Source of the DNA: CAYREX01 sp964423505
GTDB taxonomy: Bacteria; Fermentibacterota; Fermentibacteria; Fermentibacterales; JCC-6
DNA: 64,000 bases
NCBI GenBank assembly: GCA_964423505.1
Contig: CAYREX010000011.1
Location: forward strand, 40,319 to 104,318
Direction: 5' to 3'
The stretch's first letter is position 1. Each line of letters starts with the position of its first letter. Below, piece after piece: positions 15,048-23,423 of the stretch. A program made the position numbers and the translations under genes. The notes beneath the pieces were generated by a model. The model was not told the origin of the DNA. It did no database searches and worked only from the letters and a program-made list of their open reading frames with translations.

Positions 15048-16991
15048 ATGCTGCTGGACGCCAGCTCCGTGGGGATGACCTTCGGCGACGAGGATGTCTT
15101 CGAGGGGCTGACCTTCCGCATAAACAGGGGGGACCGTACCGCGCTGGTCGGCGTCAACGGAGCCGGCAAGACCACTCTGTTCCGCCTCCTCACAGGGGAG
15201 CTCGACCCCACCGCGGGAACCATCCACACCGCCAGGTCGCTCCGTGTCGCACATCTCCCGCAGCTCATGGGCAACCTCGGGGAGGGGCCGCTGCTGGAGA
15301 CGGTCTGCAGGGAGGCCGGGGAGGGCGCCAGGGCGCTGGACCGCATGGAGGAGATACACGGCGAGCTCCCGGACGCGGAGGGGGAGGAGCGGAGAGAGCT
15401 CATGCGGGAGCTCTCCCGGGTGGGGGACGTCGTGGCCTCATGGGACGCCTTCCGCATGGAGAGCAGGGCGGAGAGGATACTGGCGGGTCTCGGTTTCCGT
15501 CGCCCGGACATGGAGAGGCCGGTCTCCGAGCTGAGCGGCGGCTGGCGGATGCGGGCCAGGCTGGCCTCGCTGCTCCTGGCCGACCCGGACCTCCTGCTGC
15601 TCGACGAGCCGACCAACCACCTGGACCTGGACGCCAGGCTCTGGCTGGAGGAGTACCTCGCCGGTTTCGCCGGCGCGGTATGGGTCATCTCGCACGACCC
15701 GGCGTTCCTGGACAGGATAGCGACCCGGATAGCCGAGCTGGAGTTCGGCGAGCTCACCATGTTCACCGGCAACTACTCCGACTACGAGCGGCGCAAGGCC
15801 GAGGAGACGGCGCTCAGGGAGAAACAGGCGCGCCAGCAGGCCGCTCGGGTGGAGAAGCTGGAGAGGTTCATCAGGAGATGGGGAGCCAAGGAGAGCAAGC
15901 GCTTCCAGGTACGGAGCCGCCAGAAGATGCTGGAGCGCATGGAGGTGATAAGGACCCACCGCGACCCCTCCCACGTCGCCTTCTCCTTCCCCGACCCTCC
16001 GAGGAGCGGAGAGCTGGTCGCCAAGCTCTCGGGGGTGACGAAGGCCTACGACGGTCCGGTCCTGGAGGGGGTCGACCTGGAGCTCGGCAGGGGAGACCGG
16101 GTGGGCGTGGTGGGCCGCAACGGAGAGGGCAAGTCGACGCTCTCGCGGATGCTGGTCGGCATCGAGGGGCCGACATCCGGCAGCATGACCATGGGCACCG
16201 GGGTCGAGGTGGGCTACTTCTCGCAGGAGGCGGACACGCTCCCGGACCGGTCGCTCACCGTGCTGGAGCACCTCTCCCGGATGAGCCCGGGAAGGAGCGA
16301 GCAGGAGCTGCGCGGGCTGCTGGGCTCGTTCCTGTTCACCGGCGACGACGTCTTCAAGCCCACCGGGGTCCTCTCCGGGGGGGAGCGGAGCCGGCTCGCC
16401 CTGGCCGGCCTGCTCCTAAGCCCCGTGAACCTCCTGGTCCTGGACGAGCCGACGAACCACCTGGACATCTTCTCCCGGAACGTGCTGCAGGAATCACTGC
16501 AGTCCTACACCGGCACGCTCGTGCTGGTCAGCCACGACGAGAAGCTGCTGGACGCAGTCGTGGAGGTGGTCTGGGAGGTGGGCGGCGGCGGCGTGAACAG
16601 GTTCGCGGGTGACTTCTCCACCTATCTCCGGAGGCGGCAGCGGACCGTGCGTGAGCTGCTGGAGAGCGACCGCCGCGAGGGTCAGAGGCGCAGGAGCCAG
16701 TCACCGCCCCGGGAGGAGGAGCGGGAGAGGAAGCGGAGGGAGGCGGCGGAGCGGAAGGAGCGCTACCGGAAGCGGAGCGCCCTGCAGAAGCGTATCGACA
16801 GGGTTGAGAGGAAGCTGCTCCCGCTGGAGGAGAAGCAGGCGGAGCTGGAGCGGCTGCTCGGGGACCCGGAGGTGCTGAGCGACGGTGGTCGCGTCAGGGA
16901 GCTGCAGAGGGAGCACGCCTACCTCTCCGACGAGATAGCGGAGTACCGTGAGCAGTGGGACGGGCTGGCCGAGCAGATGGAAGACCTCTAG
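15048..16991 (+). CDS. ABC-F family ATPase (Uup/YdiF-like)
   Basis: A 647-residue soluble protein with two ABC cassettes. First: GVNGAGKTT, ELSGGWRMR, LLLLDEPTNHLDLD. Second: GRNGEGKST, LSGGERSRL, LVLDEPTNHLDIF. The linker (about 245-300) is basic and helical, and a C-terminal coiled coil of about 90 residues (from about 555) is rich in Arg and Glu. No membrane domain. ABC-F proteins bind the ribosomal E site and relieve stalls; the C-terminal coiled coil is a Uup/YdiF feature. GGAGG lies six bases before the ATG. Confidence 0.93.
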   Translation: MLLDASSVGMTFGDEDVFEGLTFRINRGDRTALVGVNGAGKTTLFRLLTGELDPTAGTIHTARSLRVAHLPQLMGNLGEGPLLETVCREAGEGARALDRMEEIHGELPDAEGEERRELMRELSRVGDVVASWDAFRMESRAERILAGLGFRRPDMERPVSELSGGWRMRARLASLLLADPDLLLLDEPTNHLDLDARLWLEEYLAGFAGAVWVISHDPAFLDRIATRIAELEFGELTMFTGNYSDYERRKAEETALREKQARQQAARVEKLERFIRRWGAKESKRFQVRSRQKMLERMEVIRTHRDPSHVAFSFPDPPRSGELVAKLSGVTKAYDGPVLEGVDLELGRGDRVGVVGRNGEGKSTLSRMLVGIEGPTSGSMTMGTGVEVGYFSQEADTLPDRSLTVLEHLSRMSPGRSEQELRGLLGSFLFTGDDVFKPTGVLSGGERSRLALAGLLLSPVNLLVLDEPTNHLDIFSRNVLQESLQSYTGTLVLVSHDEKLLDAVVEVVWEVGGGGVNRFAGDFSTYLRRRQRTVRELLESDRREGQRRRSQSPPREEERERKRREAAERKERYRKRSALQKRIDRVERKLLPLEEKQAELERLLGDPEVLSDGGRVRELQREHAYLSDEIAEYREQWDGLAEQMEDL

Positions 16992-17073
16992 CCGGCCGGA
17001 TGCCCTCTGTCCATGGATGCAGCCCCGGTCAGGTCGAACCGGACGCGCCGGACCCCGCCCGGCGGGCTGGCGG

Positions 17074-18216
17074 TTACCGGAGGGAGGCGAGGGGGGCGGA
17101 GACGTCCATGACCACGACGCTGTCGTCGGCGGTAACCGCGTAGAGCCTCATGCTGCTGTCCATGACGATGTCGCGCGCGTTAGTGCCCAGCTCGATGCTC
17201 CCCAGGTATCTGCCGTCCGGCTCGTAGACCTTGAGCTCGCCCCAGTCGGAGACCAGCACGCGTCCGTCGGGCGAAGCGAGGATTCCGTCCGGCGAGAAGA
17301 ACTGCCCCGGCCCGTCACCCTCGGAGCCGAACCTGTCCTCGAACCTGCCGTCCGGCGAGTACCTGACGACGCAGCTGCAGAACCAGCCCAGCCCGTAGAT
17401 CGTCCCGAGACCGTCCACGGCCACCATGATGTCCAGCTCCGAATCGTCCAGCGGGCCGCTGACCGCCTCCTCCACGAGCAGCTCCAGCTTCCCGTCCGGG
17501 CCGAAGCGGAGGATGTCGTCCCTGTTGCGGTACCATGCTGCCACCGCTCCGCCCTCGCCGGTCGCCACCACGTCGTCGAAGCCCGTGCCGTCAGGGTGCC
17601 GGAGGGTGTCGATCGGCTCTCCGGTCATGCCGTCGAGCATCAGCAGCTCGGAGGATGTGATGACGAAGGCGGTGCCTCCGGGTGAGACGTCGAAGCCGGT
17701 CAGGTAGGGGTTCCGCTCCTCGCTGAACCTCCACTGGGTGATGAAGCCGCCCTCCCGGTCGAACACCTGGATCCTGCCGCTCTCGTACTCGCCCACCCAT
17801 ATGCGCCCCTCGGAGTCCACCCCGATGTGCCTCGGGTCCGTGAACCTGCCGGTACCGGTACCCGAGCCGCCGAAGGAGAGCAGCATCTCCGGCCCCGCTC
17901 CCCCCGGGGGGGTCCCGGGCACTCCGCCGACCCCCTCCATTATCCTGGAGGTGGTCTCGTCGACGCTCCGCATCGTGAAGAAGAAGACCGCGGCGGAGAT
18001 GCCGAGTATCAGGATGACCATCGATATCACGAGCACCGCAAGCGAGCGGGACCCCTGGGAGGGCCTGCCCTTTATCCTCGGCAGCACCGGCCCCCGCTTC
18101 ATGGCGTCCGGAGGGACCACCACCGTGCTCTCGCAGTGCTCGCACCTGGCGGTGTACTCTCCCGGCTTCGGTCTCAGCGGGGCGCCGCAGGAGGGGCAGT
18201 CGAACTCGCGCACCAT
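17074..18216 (-). CDS. Zinc-ribbon, single-pass membrane, NHL/propeller protein
   Basis: A 380-residue protein in three parts. Residues 7-28 form a zinc ribbon (C7, C10, C25, C28). A transmembrane helix spans about 57-81. The external part (about 110-375) is an NHL-type beta-propeller with repeats such as FTDPRHIGVDSEGRIWVGEY and FFSPDGILASPDGRVLVSD. This places a metal-binding ribbon in the cytoplasm and a six-bladed propeller outside, so it may sense or bind an extracytoplasmic ligand. It is the last gene of the hydF transcript on the minus strand. Confidence 0.82.
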   Translation of the reverse strand: MVREFDCPSCGAPLRPKPGEYTARCEHCESTVVVPPDAMKRGPVLPRIKGRPSQGSRSLAVLVISMVILILGISAAVFFFTMRSVDETTSRIMEGVGGVPGTPPGGAGPEMLLSFGGSGTGTGRFTDPRHIGVDSEGRIWVGEYESGRIQVFDREGGFITQWRFSEERNPYLTGFDVSPGGTAFVITSSELLMLDGMTGEPIDTLRHPDGTGFDDVVATGEGGAVAAWYRNRDDILRFGPDGKLELLVEEAVSGPLDDSELDIMVAVDGLGTIYGLGWFCSCVVRYSPDGRFEDRFGSEGDGPGQFFSPDGILASPDGRVLVSDWGELKVYEPDGRYLGSIELGTNARDIVMDSSMRLYAVTADDSVVVMDVSAPLASLR

Positions 18217-18234
18217 GGTCGCCTCCTTCCGGGA

Positions 18235-19509
18235 CTACTCTCCCGTCGGTGACATGAGCATGTGCAGGGCCATTCCTATCCTGTGGGGCGCCGGTGGGTC
18301 CGACCCGGTCCCGGTCAGGATGGCGGTCCGGACAGAAGCGTTGCCTATCAGCGTCTCGCCCGGCGGGACGAGCACCGCCTCCTCCAGGGCCTCGAGGGCT
18401 GCGCCTGCGATATCGTCCTCCGGCGCAGCTTCCTCTAGCGGGACCAGGACCAGGACAAGCCGCCCATCGCCGGTTCCGTGCACCTCGAAGAGGGCGTCGC
18501 AGGGGAGCTCGGGAAGGACCACCGAGCCGACCATCCTGTTCAGCACCGAAGCCAGCAGGGGGATCAGCTCGGCGTCCCCGGCGCTGCCCGGGAGCTGCAC
18601 CGGGACGGCGCCCGGCAGGCCGGAGAGGTCTCCGGCGTCCGGCATCGGCTCACCCGTCCATCCCTCCGGGGCATCGACCTCAGCGGCGGGCGAGAAGGGC
18701 GGGTTGGGCGCCGGGGCGTGACGCATCGAGAGCCCGTCACCGCTGCCGGAGCCTCTGAGCCAGAGCAGGTGCCCCTCCTCCTCGGACAGCGGATGCAGCC
18801 GTGCCACCAGAGTGTCGACCGCCGAGAGGACCGTCCCCCAGGTGGCTGCGTAGACCGTATCCCACGGGTGCACCCCCGGGTCCAGGGAGGCCAGGTTCGA
18901 CGGTACGCCGCCGAGCGCCCCTGATCGGGCCAGGGCCACGGAGCCCTCCCCTGCGGGTACGACCGATGTGCGCAGACCGCGCCAGGCCGCCCTGGAGAGG
19001 GGGGAGGCGTTGCTGCCCAGGGTCCAGAAGAAGGCGCTTCCCTCGGCCTGTACGTGCATCATCAGGGTGTCCGGCCCGGAGCCGAGGAAGATGCTGGTCC
19101 GGAGGGGCAGGGAGTCGGGAGGGGCCGAGGAGGAATCGCCCGAGAAGAGCAGCACGGCCGGGCCGCATCCGACCGGCTCCAGCCGCAGCGCCGTCTCCCA
19201 CCCGGACGGCTCCCCCGAGACGGGTGCCGAGGCCAGGGCCAGGGCCGGCTCGAGGAGAGTCTCCCCGGTGCCCGAGGGGCAGAGCACGACGTAGCCCGAC
19301 CAGGCAACCCCCTGCACCATCATCCCGCGGCAGCCCCAGGACCAGAGACGCTCGACCCATCCGGGCGTCAGGCCCTCCCAGGCCGACGCGGGGAGCATGG
19401 CGTCCTCCGTCATGACGACGACGGCGTCGTAGGAGCCGGAGAGCGCGGGCATGCGATGCACCTGCGGCTGACCCACCAGCGAGAGGGCGACGAGCAGCGC
19501 CGCCGTCAA
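18235..19509 (-). CDS. Secreted hypothetical protein in the hydF operon
   Basis: A 424-residue protein with a short signal peptide (MTAALLVALSLVGQPQ). The mature part is acidic, rich in Gly, Ser, Leu and Pro, with few cysteines and no recognised motif. It may be an envelope protein of alternating strands and helices. Its ATG overlaps the lipoprotein stop (ATGA), and the zinc-ribbon/NHL gene follows after 18 bases, so the three are probably translated together. Function unknown. Confidence 0.7.
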   Translation of the reverse strand: MTAALLVALSLVGQPQVHRMPALSGSYDAVVVMTEDAMLPASAWEGLTPGWVERLWSWGCRGMMVQGVAWSGYVVLCPSGTGETLLEPALALASAPVSGEPSGWETALRLEPVGCGPAVLLFSGDSSSAPPDSLPLRTSIFLGSGPDTLMMHVQAEGSAFFWTLGSNASPLSRAAWRGLRTSVVPAGEGSVALARSGALGGVPSNLASLDPGVHPWDTVYAATWGTVLSAVDTLVARLHPLSEEEGHLLWLRGSGSGDGLSMRHAPAPNPPFSPAAEVDAPEGWTGEPMPDAGDLSGLPGAVPVQLPGSAGDAELIPLLASVLNRMVGSVVLPELPCDALFEVHGTGDGRLVLVLVPLEEAAPEDDIAGAALEALEEAVLVPPGETLIGNASVRTAILTGTGSDPPAPHRIGMALHMLMSPTGE

Positions 19510-19784
19510 CGTATGTCCTCCATCATCTCCTCGACCTCGCGGACATGCCTGCCCGCCTCGTCGGCGGCGTCCTGCGCCTGGTCTATCATCGTTCCCGGGC
19601 TGGTCAGCGAAGGGGCCAGCTGGTCCCCCGCGGGCCGGCCCTCCTCCGCCCCGCGCGTGGAAGAGTCGACCGCCGCGCTGTCCGAAGACGAAGACGAAGA
19701 CCCGGCCGGCGGACCGTCCGTCTCCCCGCCTCCGCCGCAGCAGCCTATGAGGAGCAGCAGCAGGGCCATGGCGACGATGCTCAT
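19506..19784 (-). CDS. Small Ser-rich lipoprotein
   Basis: A 92-residue protein. Signal MSIVAMALLLLLIGCC has a lipobox (LIGC). A low-complexity Gly/Ser/Asp linker (about 18-45) follows, then a C-terminal amphipathic helix (MIDQAQDAADEAGRHV). Likely an outer-membrane or inner-membrane lipoprotein with a helical tail. ATG lies five bases after the hydF stop with GAGAGG as ribosome site. Function unknown. Confidence 0.75.
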   Translation of the reverse strand: MSIVAMALLLLLIGCCGGGGETDGPPAGSSSSSSDSAAVDSSTRGAEEGRPAGDQLAPSLTSPGTMIDQAQDAADEAGRHVREVEEMMEDIR

Positions 19785-19788
19785 CCTC

Positions 19789-21102
19789 TCACACCTCCCT
19801 CCACGGCTCGAGGACCCTCCCCAGCGTCTCCGGCCCCTCGAGCCAGGAGAGGACGAGCCCGTAGTTGGTCACCGGCACCCCGGCGTCCGCCAGCCTCGAT
19901 ACCCGGGCCGCGAACTTCTGCCTGCTTATCATGCATCCGCCGCAGTGGATGACCAATGCGTAGCGTCGGAGCTCCCCCGGGTCGGGGAACTCCCTGCCGA
20001 GGCTGTGCTCTATCTCGACCCCCGGCACGGCCGCGGAGAGCTTCCGCGGAATCTGTACCGTGCCTATGTCCTCCGCTATCCGGTCGTGGGTGCACGCCTC
20101 CGCAACCAGCACGCGGTCGCCGGGAGCAAGCACGTCCAGCGCCCCGGCCCCTTCGATGAACAGCTCCAGGTCCCCGCCAGAGGTGTCGTTCATCATCATG
20201 ATGGAGAATGTCGTGAGCGGGACCTCCCGGGAGACCCAGGCGTCCATGACGTCCACCGCCTGGCTGTCGGTGAGGACCAGCTGCACCCGCTGCCCGGCAC
20301 CGAGCGACCGGAGAAAGCTGAGGAAGCGCAGCCTCTCCCTCTCCCGCAGGGTAGCGGAGCCGCTCCTGGCCAGCTTGAGGTCGGTGCGGTAGAGCCCCAC
20401 GGGCACGCAGAGCCTGAGGAGGTGCTCCATGGCCATCTCCTGCGGCCGGAGCAGCCTTCCCTCCGGCGACTCCTCGTCCAGCGGTATGTGCAGCAGGACC
20501 GGAGCCCCTCCCGAGAGGAAGGGGAGCAGCGACGGCGCCGGGCCGGCCTCCGGTCGCGCTCCCGACACCAGCTCGACCAGCTCTCCGAGGTTCCCGGAGT
20601 CTGTCAGGTCCATGCGGGCCAGTGGCACGCGCCTCCTGTCCGGGGCCGCCCTGGCGCACAGCTCGATCGCCTCGTCCACCGTCGCGCCGGTGCCGGCCAG
20701 GCGCTCCCTGTCGTCGGCGTGGAGGTTCGCCACCATGACGACGGAGCGTCCGGCCCGGGACGCCGCCCGGACTATCCCCTCCTCGACCTCGATGGTGCCC
20801 GAGCGCAGCACCTGTACCGGGTCGACGACGAGGAGCGCCAGGTCGACCTCCTCCAGGGCGGCCATCGCCCTGCGGCGCTTCTTCTCCCCCAGCTCCCCCG
20901 ACTCGTCGAGGCCGGCGGTATCCAGTATGCGCACGGGCCCCAGACCGTGTATCTCCATGATGGCGCTCTTTATGTCGGCGGTGGTGCCGGGCGCCGGGTC
21001 CGTTATGGACGTCTCCTGCTGGGTCAGCAGATTCATGAGGGTGCTCTTGCCGGCGTTTATCCTGCCGAATATGCCGATGACGAGCCTGCTCACGCGGGGC
21101 AT
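19789..21102 (-). CDS. hydF: [FeFe]-hydrogenase maturation GTPase HydF
   Basis: A 437-residue protein. The N-terminal GTPase domain has P-loop GRINAGKST (13-21), LDTAGLDE (G3) and ANLHADD in the region of G4. The C-terminus carries the HydF-specific cluster ligands C337-x-H339 followed after 46 residues by H386-C387-G-G-C390. HydF is the scaffold on which the 2Fe subcluster is built before delivery to HydA. ATG at 21102 follows GGGAGGG; the longer upstream reading has no family match. HydE, HydG and HydA are not in the window, so the [FeFe] hydrogenase lies elsewhere. Confidence 0.95.
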   Translation of the reverse strand: MPRVSRLVIGIFGRINAGKSTLMNLLTQQETSITDPAPGTTADIKSAIMEIHGLGPVRILDTAGLDESGELGEKKRRRAMAALEEVDLALLVVDPVQVLRSGTIEVEEGIVRAASRAGRSVVMVANLHADDRERLAGTGATVDEAIELCARAAPDRRRVPLARMDLTDSGNLGELVELVSGARPEAGPAPSLLPFLSGGAPVLLHIPLDEESPEGRLLRPQEMAMEHLLRLCVPVGLYRTDLKLARSGSATLRERERLRFLSFLRSLGAGQRVQLVLTDSQAVDVMDAWVSREVPLTTFSIMMMNDTSGGDLELFIEGAGALDVLAPGDRVLVAEACTHDRIAEDIGTVQIPRKLSAAVPGVEIEHSLGREFPDPGELRRYALVIHCGGCMISRQKFAARVSRLADAGVPVTNYGLVLSWLEGPETLGRVLEPWREV

Positions 21103-21190
21103 CCGGACCCTCCCAGGTGTGACCCCGGCCGGCCGGCCGGGCGCGGGGAGCTCCGCTCCCCTTCGGGCTATCCTACAAACGGTGACCGGC

Positions 21191-21219
21191 TTGACCAAGA
21201 AGGGGCGAGCCCGCATAGT
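21191..21219 (+). promoter_or_regulatory. Candidate promoter for tRNA-Ser
   Basis: TTGACC (21191-21196) and CATAGT (21214-21219) with 17-bp spacing lie 23 bases before the tRNA. The -35 is strong and the -10 matches four of six consensus bases. Confidence 0.5.
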
Positions 21220-21242
21220 CCATCCCCTGCAAGGGCATACGC

Positions 21243-21337
<95 letters not shown>

Positions 21338-21344
21338 GCCGGCC

Positions 21345-21373
21345 GGAACGTCCCGCCAGGGTCGGTCCTTTTT
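21345..21373 (+). terminator. Rho-independent terminator after tRNA-Ser
   Basis: GGAACGTCCC pairs with GGGTCGGTCC (8 of 10 positions) around loop GCCA, followed directly by five T. It ends the tRNA-Ser transcript and separates it from perR. Confidence 0.6.
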
Positions 21374-21427
21374 CCTGCTCCATCTGTGCCGCGGCTGCTC
21401 CCTCCCGGGGCATGAGAGCGGCGAGGG

Positions 21428-21455
21428 TTGACGGCGCAGCCACCTCTCATATATT
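21428..21455 (+). promoter_or_regulatory. perR operon promoter
   Basis: TTGACG (21428-21433) and TATATT (21450-21455) are spaced 16 bp, a good sigma-70 match. Transcription would start near 21462, inside the adjoining palindrome, leaving a leader of about 25 bases before perR. Confidence 0.65.
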
Positions 21456-21471
21456 CGGAATAGTTCCGAAT
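21453..21471. promoter_or_regulatory. Candidate PerR operator
   Basis: ATTCGGAATAGTTCCGAAT is a perfect palindrome with 8-bp arms and a 3-bp spacer. It overlaps the -10 and the predicted start of transcription, so a bound repressor would block the polymerase. A Fur-superfamily site of 7-1-7 type is AT-rich; this one has a different core, so the specificity would be lineage-specific. Binding by the adjacent PerR is inference from position. Confidence 0.55.
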
Positions 21472-21486
21472 CCTGATAAGGAGCCG

Positions 21487-21888
21487 ATGATGGAAGGTGC
21501 TCAGCGCAGGTCGACAAGGCAGAGGGAGGCGGTGCTTTCGGCCGTGAGGTCGCTTGCCTGCCATCCGACCGCCGAGGAGGTGTACGACCGCGTGCGGCAG
21601 ACCCTTCCGGGCACGAGCATGAGCACGGTGTACCGTAACCTGGGCGTCCTGGTGGAGCAGGGGGACCTCTGCGCCATCCGCGCGGAGGGGGGCGAGGTCC
21701 ACTACGACCATCGTCTCCAGCCCCACGGCCACCTCAGGTGCCGGGTCTGCGGCAGGGTATGCGACGTGCTCACCGAGCCTGTCGAGCCCTGCGAGCTGCG
21801 TCCCGTTGGCTCCGAGGGATTTACAATCGAGTCGGTAGATGTCAGTTTCACCGGGGTGTGCCCCGAGTGCGGAAAGGCGGAGGGCTAG
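21487..21888 (+). CDS. perR: PerR-type peroxide-sensing repressor (Fur superfamily)
   Basis: A 133-residue protein: winged helix (about 5-75) and dimerisation domain. Two CxxC pairs (C85/C88 and C125/C128) form the structural zinc site. The regulatory metal ligands of Bacillus PerR (H37, D85, H91, H93, D104) align with H26, D74, H80, H82 and D93 at identical spacing, including the Asp that distinguishes PerR from most Fur proteins. It should sense H2O2 by metal-catalysed histidine oxidation. AAGGAG is 3 bases before ATG 21487 and 6 before the in-frame ATG 21490, so the second may be the true start. It heads the stress operon that ends at 25907. Confidence 0.93.
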   Translation: MMEGAQRRSTRQREAVLSAVRSLACHPTAEEVYDRVRQTLPGTSMSTVYRNLGVLVEQGDLCAIRAEGGEVHYDHRLQPHGHLRCRVCGRVCDVLTEPVEPCELRPVGSEGFTIESVDVSFTGVCPECGKAEG

Positions 21889-21889
21889 G

Positions 21890-22462
21890 ATGGACCTCAA
21901 GGGAACCAGGACCGAGAAGAACCTGCTCACGGCGTTCGCGGGAGAGTCGCAGGCGAGGAACCGCTATACCTACTTCGCCTCCCAGGCCCGCAAGGAGGGC
22001 TACGAGCAGATAGCCAGGATCTTCGAGGAGACCGCCGGCCAGGAGAAGGAGCACGCCAAGAGGCTGTTCAACTTCCTGCCGGGCGGCGATGTGGAGATAA
22101 CCGCCGCATTCCCCGCCGGGGTGGTGGGCAAGACGGCGGAGAACCTGGAGGCCGCCGCGGCCGGCGAGCACCACGAGCAGACCGAGATGTACCCCGAGTT
22201 CGCCGAGACGGCCCGCGAGGAGGGCTTCGACGTCATCGCCATGGTCTTCGAGTCCATCGCCGTAGCCGAGAGGCAGCACGAGAGGCGCTACAACGCGCTC
22301 CTCTCGAACGTGCAGGAGGACAAGGTCTTCAGGAAGGACGGCAGCGTGCGCTGGTTCTGCCAGAACTGCGGGTACGTCCACGAGGGCCCGGAGGCGCCCG
22401 CGGCCTGCCCCGCATGCGCCCACCCTCGGTCCTACTTCATGGTGGTCAGCGAGAACTGGTAG
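21890..22462 (+). CDS. rbr: Rubrerythrin
   Basis: A 190-residue protein: N-terminal four-helix diiron domain (FAGESQARNRY, then EETAGQEKEHAKRLF, and ESIAVAERQHERRY supplying ExxH ligands) and C-terminal rubredoxin-like domain (FCQNCGY with CPACAHP). It reduces hydrogen peroxide in anaerobes using rubredoxin or NADH-linked donors. Starts one base after the perR stop, so it is translationally coupled to its likely regulator. Usual length and intact ligands. Confidence 0.97.
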   Translation: MDLKGTRTEKNLLTAFAGESQARNRYTYFASQARKEGYEQIARIFEETAGQEKEHAKRLFNFLPGGDVEITAAFPAGVVGKTAENLEAAAAGEHHEQTEMYPEFAETAREEGFDVIAMVFESIAVAERQHERRYNALLSNVQEDKVFRKDGSVRWFCQNCGYVHEGPEAPAACPACAHPRSYFMVVSENW

Positions 22463-22480
22463 TTGTAATCGACCCTGGCC

Positions 22481-22500
22481 GGGCGGCCTTCGAGCCGCCC
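22481..22500 (+). other. Intergenic hairpin between rubrerythrin and superoxide reductase genes
   Basis: GGGCGGC and GCCGCCC, perfect 7-bp arms, enclose CTTCGA. No T tract follows, so it is unlikely to be a full terminator. In mid-operon it may stabilise or process the upstream message. Confidence 0.45.
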
Positions 22501-22526
22501 CGGTCCGCAGCGGACGGAGGAGAGCT

Positions 22527-22904
22527 GTGACGACCAGGATGCAGGTCTACAAGTGCGAGAAGTGCGGCAACATCGTCCTCATGCTCCACGGAGGTGCCGG
22601 CGCCCTCATCTGCTGCGGCGAGCCGATGGGACTGCTGGACGAGCAGACCGCCGACATGGCCGTGGAGAAGCACGTTCCGGTCATCGAGGAGACGGAGGAC
22701 GGCTACTTCGTGAAGGTCGGCTCCGTCCCTCATCCCATGGAGGCGCAGCACTACATCGAATGGATAGAGCTGGTGGTCGGCCCCGTGGTCCACAGGAAGT
22801 TCCTGAAGCCGGGCGACGCGCCGGAGGCCAGCTTCAGGTCGGAGAAGTCCGACAGCGTGTACGCACGCGAATACTGCAACATCCACAAGCTCTGGAGGGG
22901 TTAG
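22527..22904 (+). CDS. dfx: Desulfoferrodoxin (2Fe superoxide reductase)
   Basis: A 125-residue protein. Center I desulforedoxin cysteines are C10, C13, C29 and C30. Center II is complete: E47 and H49 (EKHVP), H69, H75, C117 and H120 (CNIH). It reduces superoxide to peroxide without making oxygen, with electrons from rubredoxin. GTG start with GGAGGAG upstream. The product peroxide would be removed by the neighbouring rubrerythrin. Confidence 0.97.
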   Translation: MTTRMQVYKCEKCGNIVLMLHGGAGALICCGEPMGLLDEQTADMAVEKHVPVIEETEDGYFVKVGSVPHPMEAQHYIEWIELVVGPVVHRKFLKPGDAPEASFRSEKSDSVYAREYCNIHKLWRG

Positions 22905-22905
22905 T

Positions 22906-23421
22906 ATGCTCAGCGACAGGATGCAGAAGGCGATAAACGACCAGGTGAACGCGGAGCTCTACTCCGCCTACCTCTACTCGGCCATGGGGATGTACTTCGA
23001 GTCCATCGACCTGGCCGGCGCCGCGGTCTGGATGAAGGCCCAGGCGGCAGAGGAGATAATGCACGCCGACAAGTTCATGGACTACGTGAACGAGCGGGGC
23101 GGCAGGGTCTACCTCGAGGCCATCGAGAAGCCGCCGTCGGAGTGGGACTCGGCAAAGGCCGTCTTCGAGGCCTCCCTGGAGCACGAGCGCAAGGTCTCCG
23201 CCCTCATAAACGGGCTGGTCAAGCTTGCCCGCGAGGAGGGCGACTACATGACCGAGAACTTCCTCCAGTGGTACGTGGCCGAGCAGGTCGAGGAGGAGGC
23301 TTCGGTGGGCGAGGTTCTCCGGAAGCTCCACCTGACCGGGGATTCGGGCCGCGGCCTCTACATGCTCGACCGGGAGCTTGGCGGCCGCGCGATGCCCGCT
23401 CCCGGAGCGGGAGAGGAGTAG
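22906..23421 (+). CDS. ftn: Ferritin
   Basis: A 171-residue bacterial-type ferritin. The ferroxidase helices carry NAELYSAYLY, AAEEIMHADKF (ExxH), EHERKVS and the NFLQWYVAEQVEEE segment. It stores iron in the cytoplasm, limiting Fenton chemistry. Starts one base after the dfx stop. Normal length (about 165-175). Confidence 0.95.
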   Translation: MLSDRMQKAINDQVNAELYSAYLYSAMGMYFESIDLAGAAVWMKAQAAEEIMHADKFMDYVNERGGRVYLEAIEKPPSEWDSAKAVFEASLEHERKVSALINGLVKLAREEGDYMTENFLQWYVAEQVEEEASVGEVLRKLHLTGDSGRGLYMLDRELGGRAMPAPGAGEE

Positions 23422-23423
23422 AG

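Noticed and set aside
17040..17075. Terminator between ABC-F and the NHL protein genes
   Set aside because: Several GC-rich pairings are possible (CCCGCC/GGCGGG) but the loop is too small and there is no T run.
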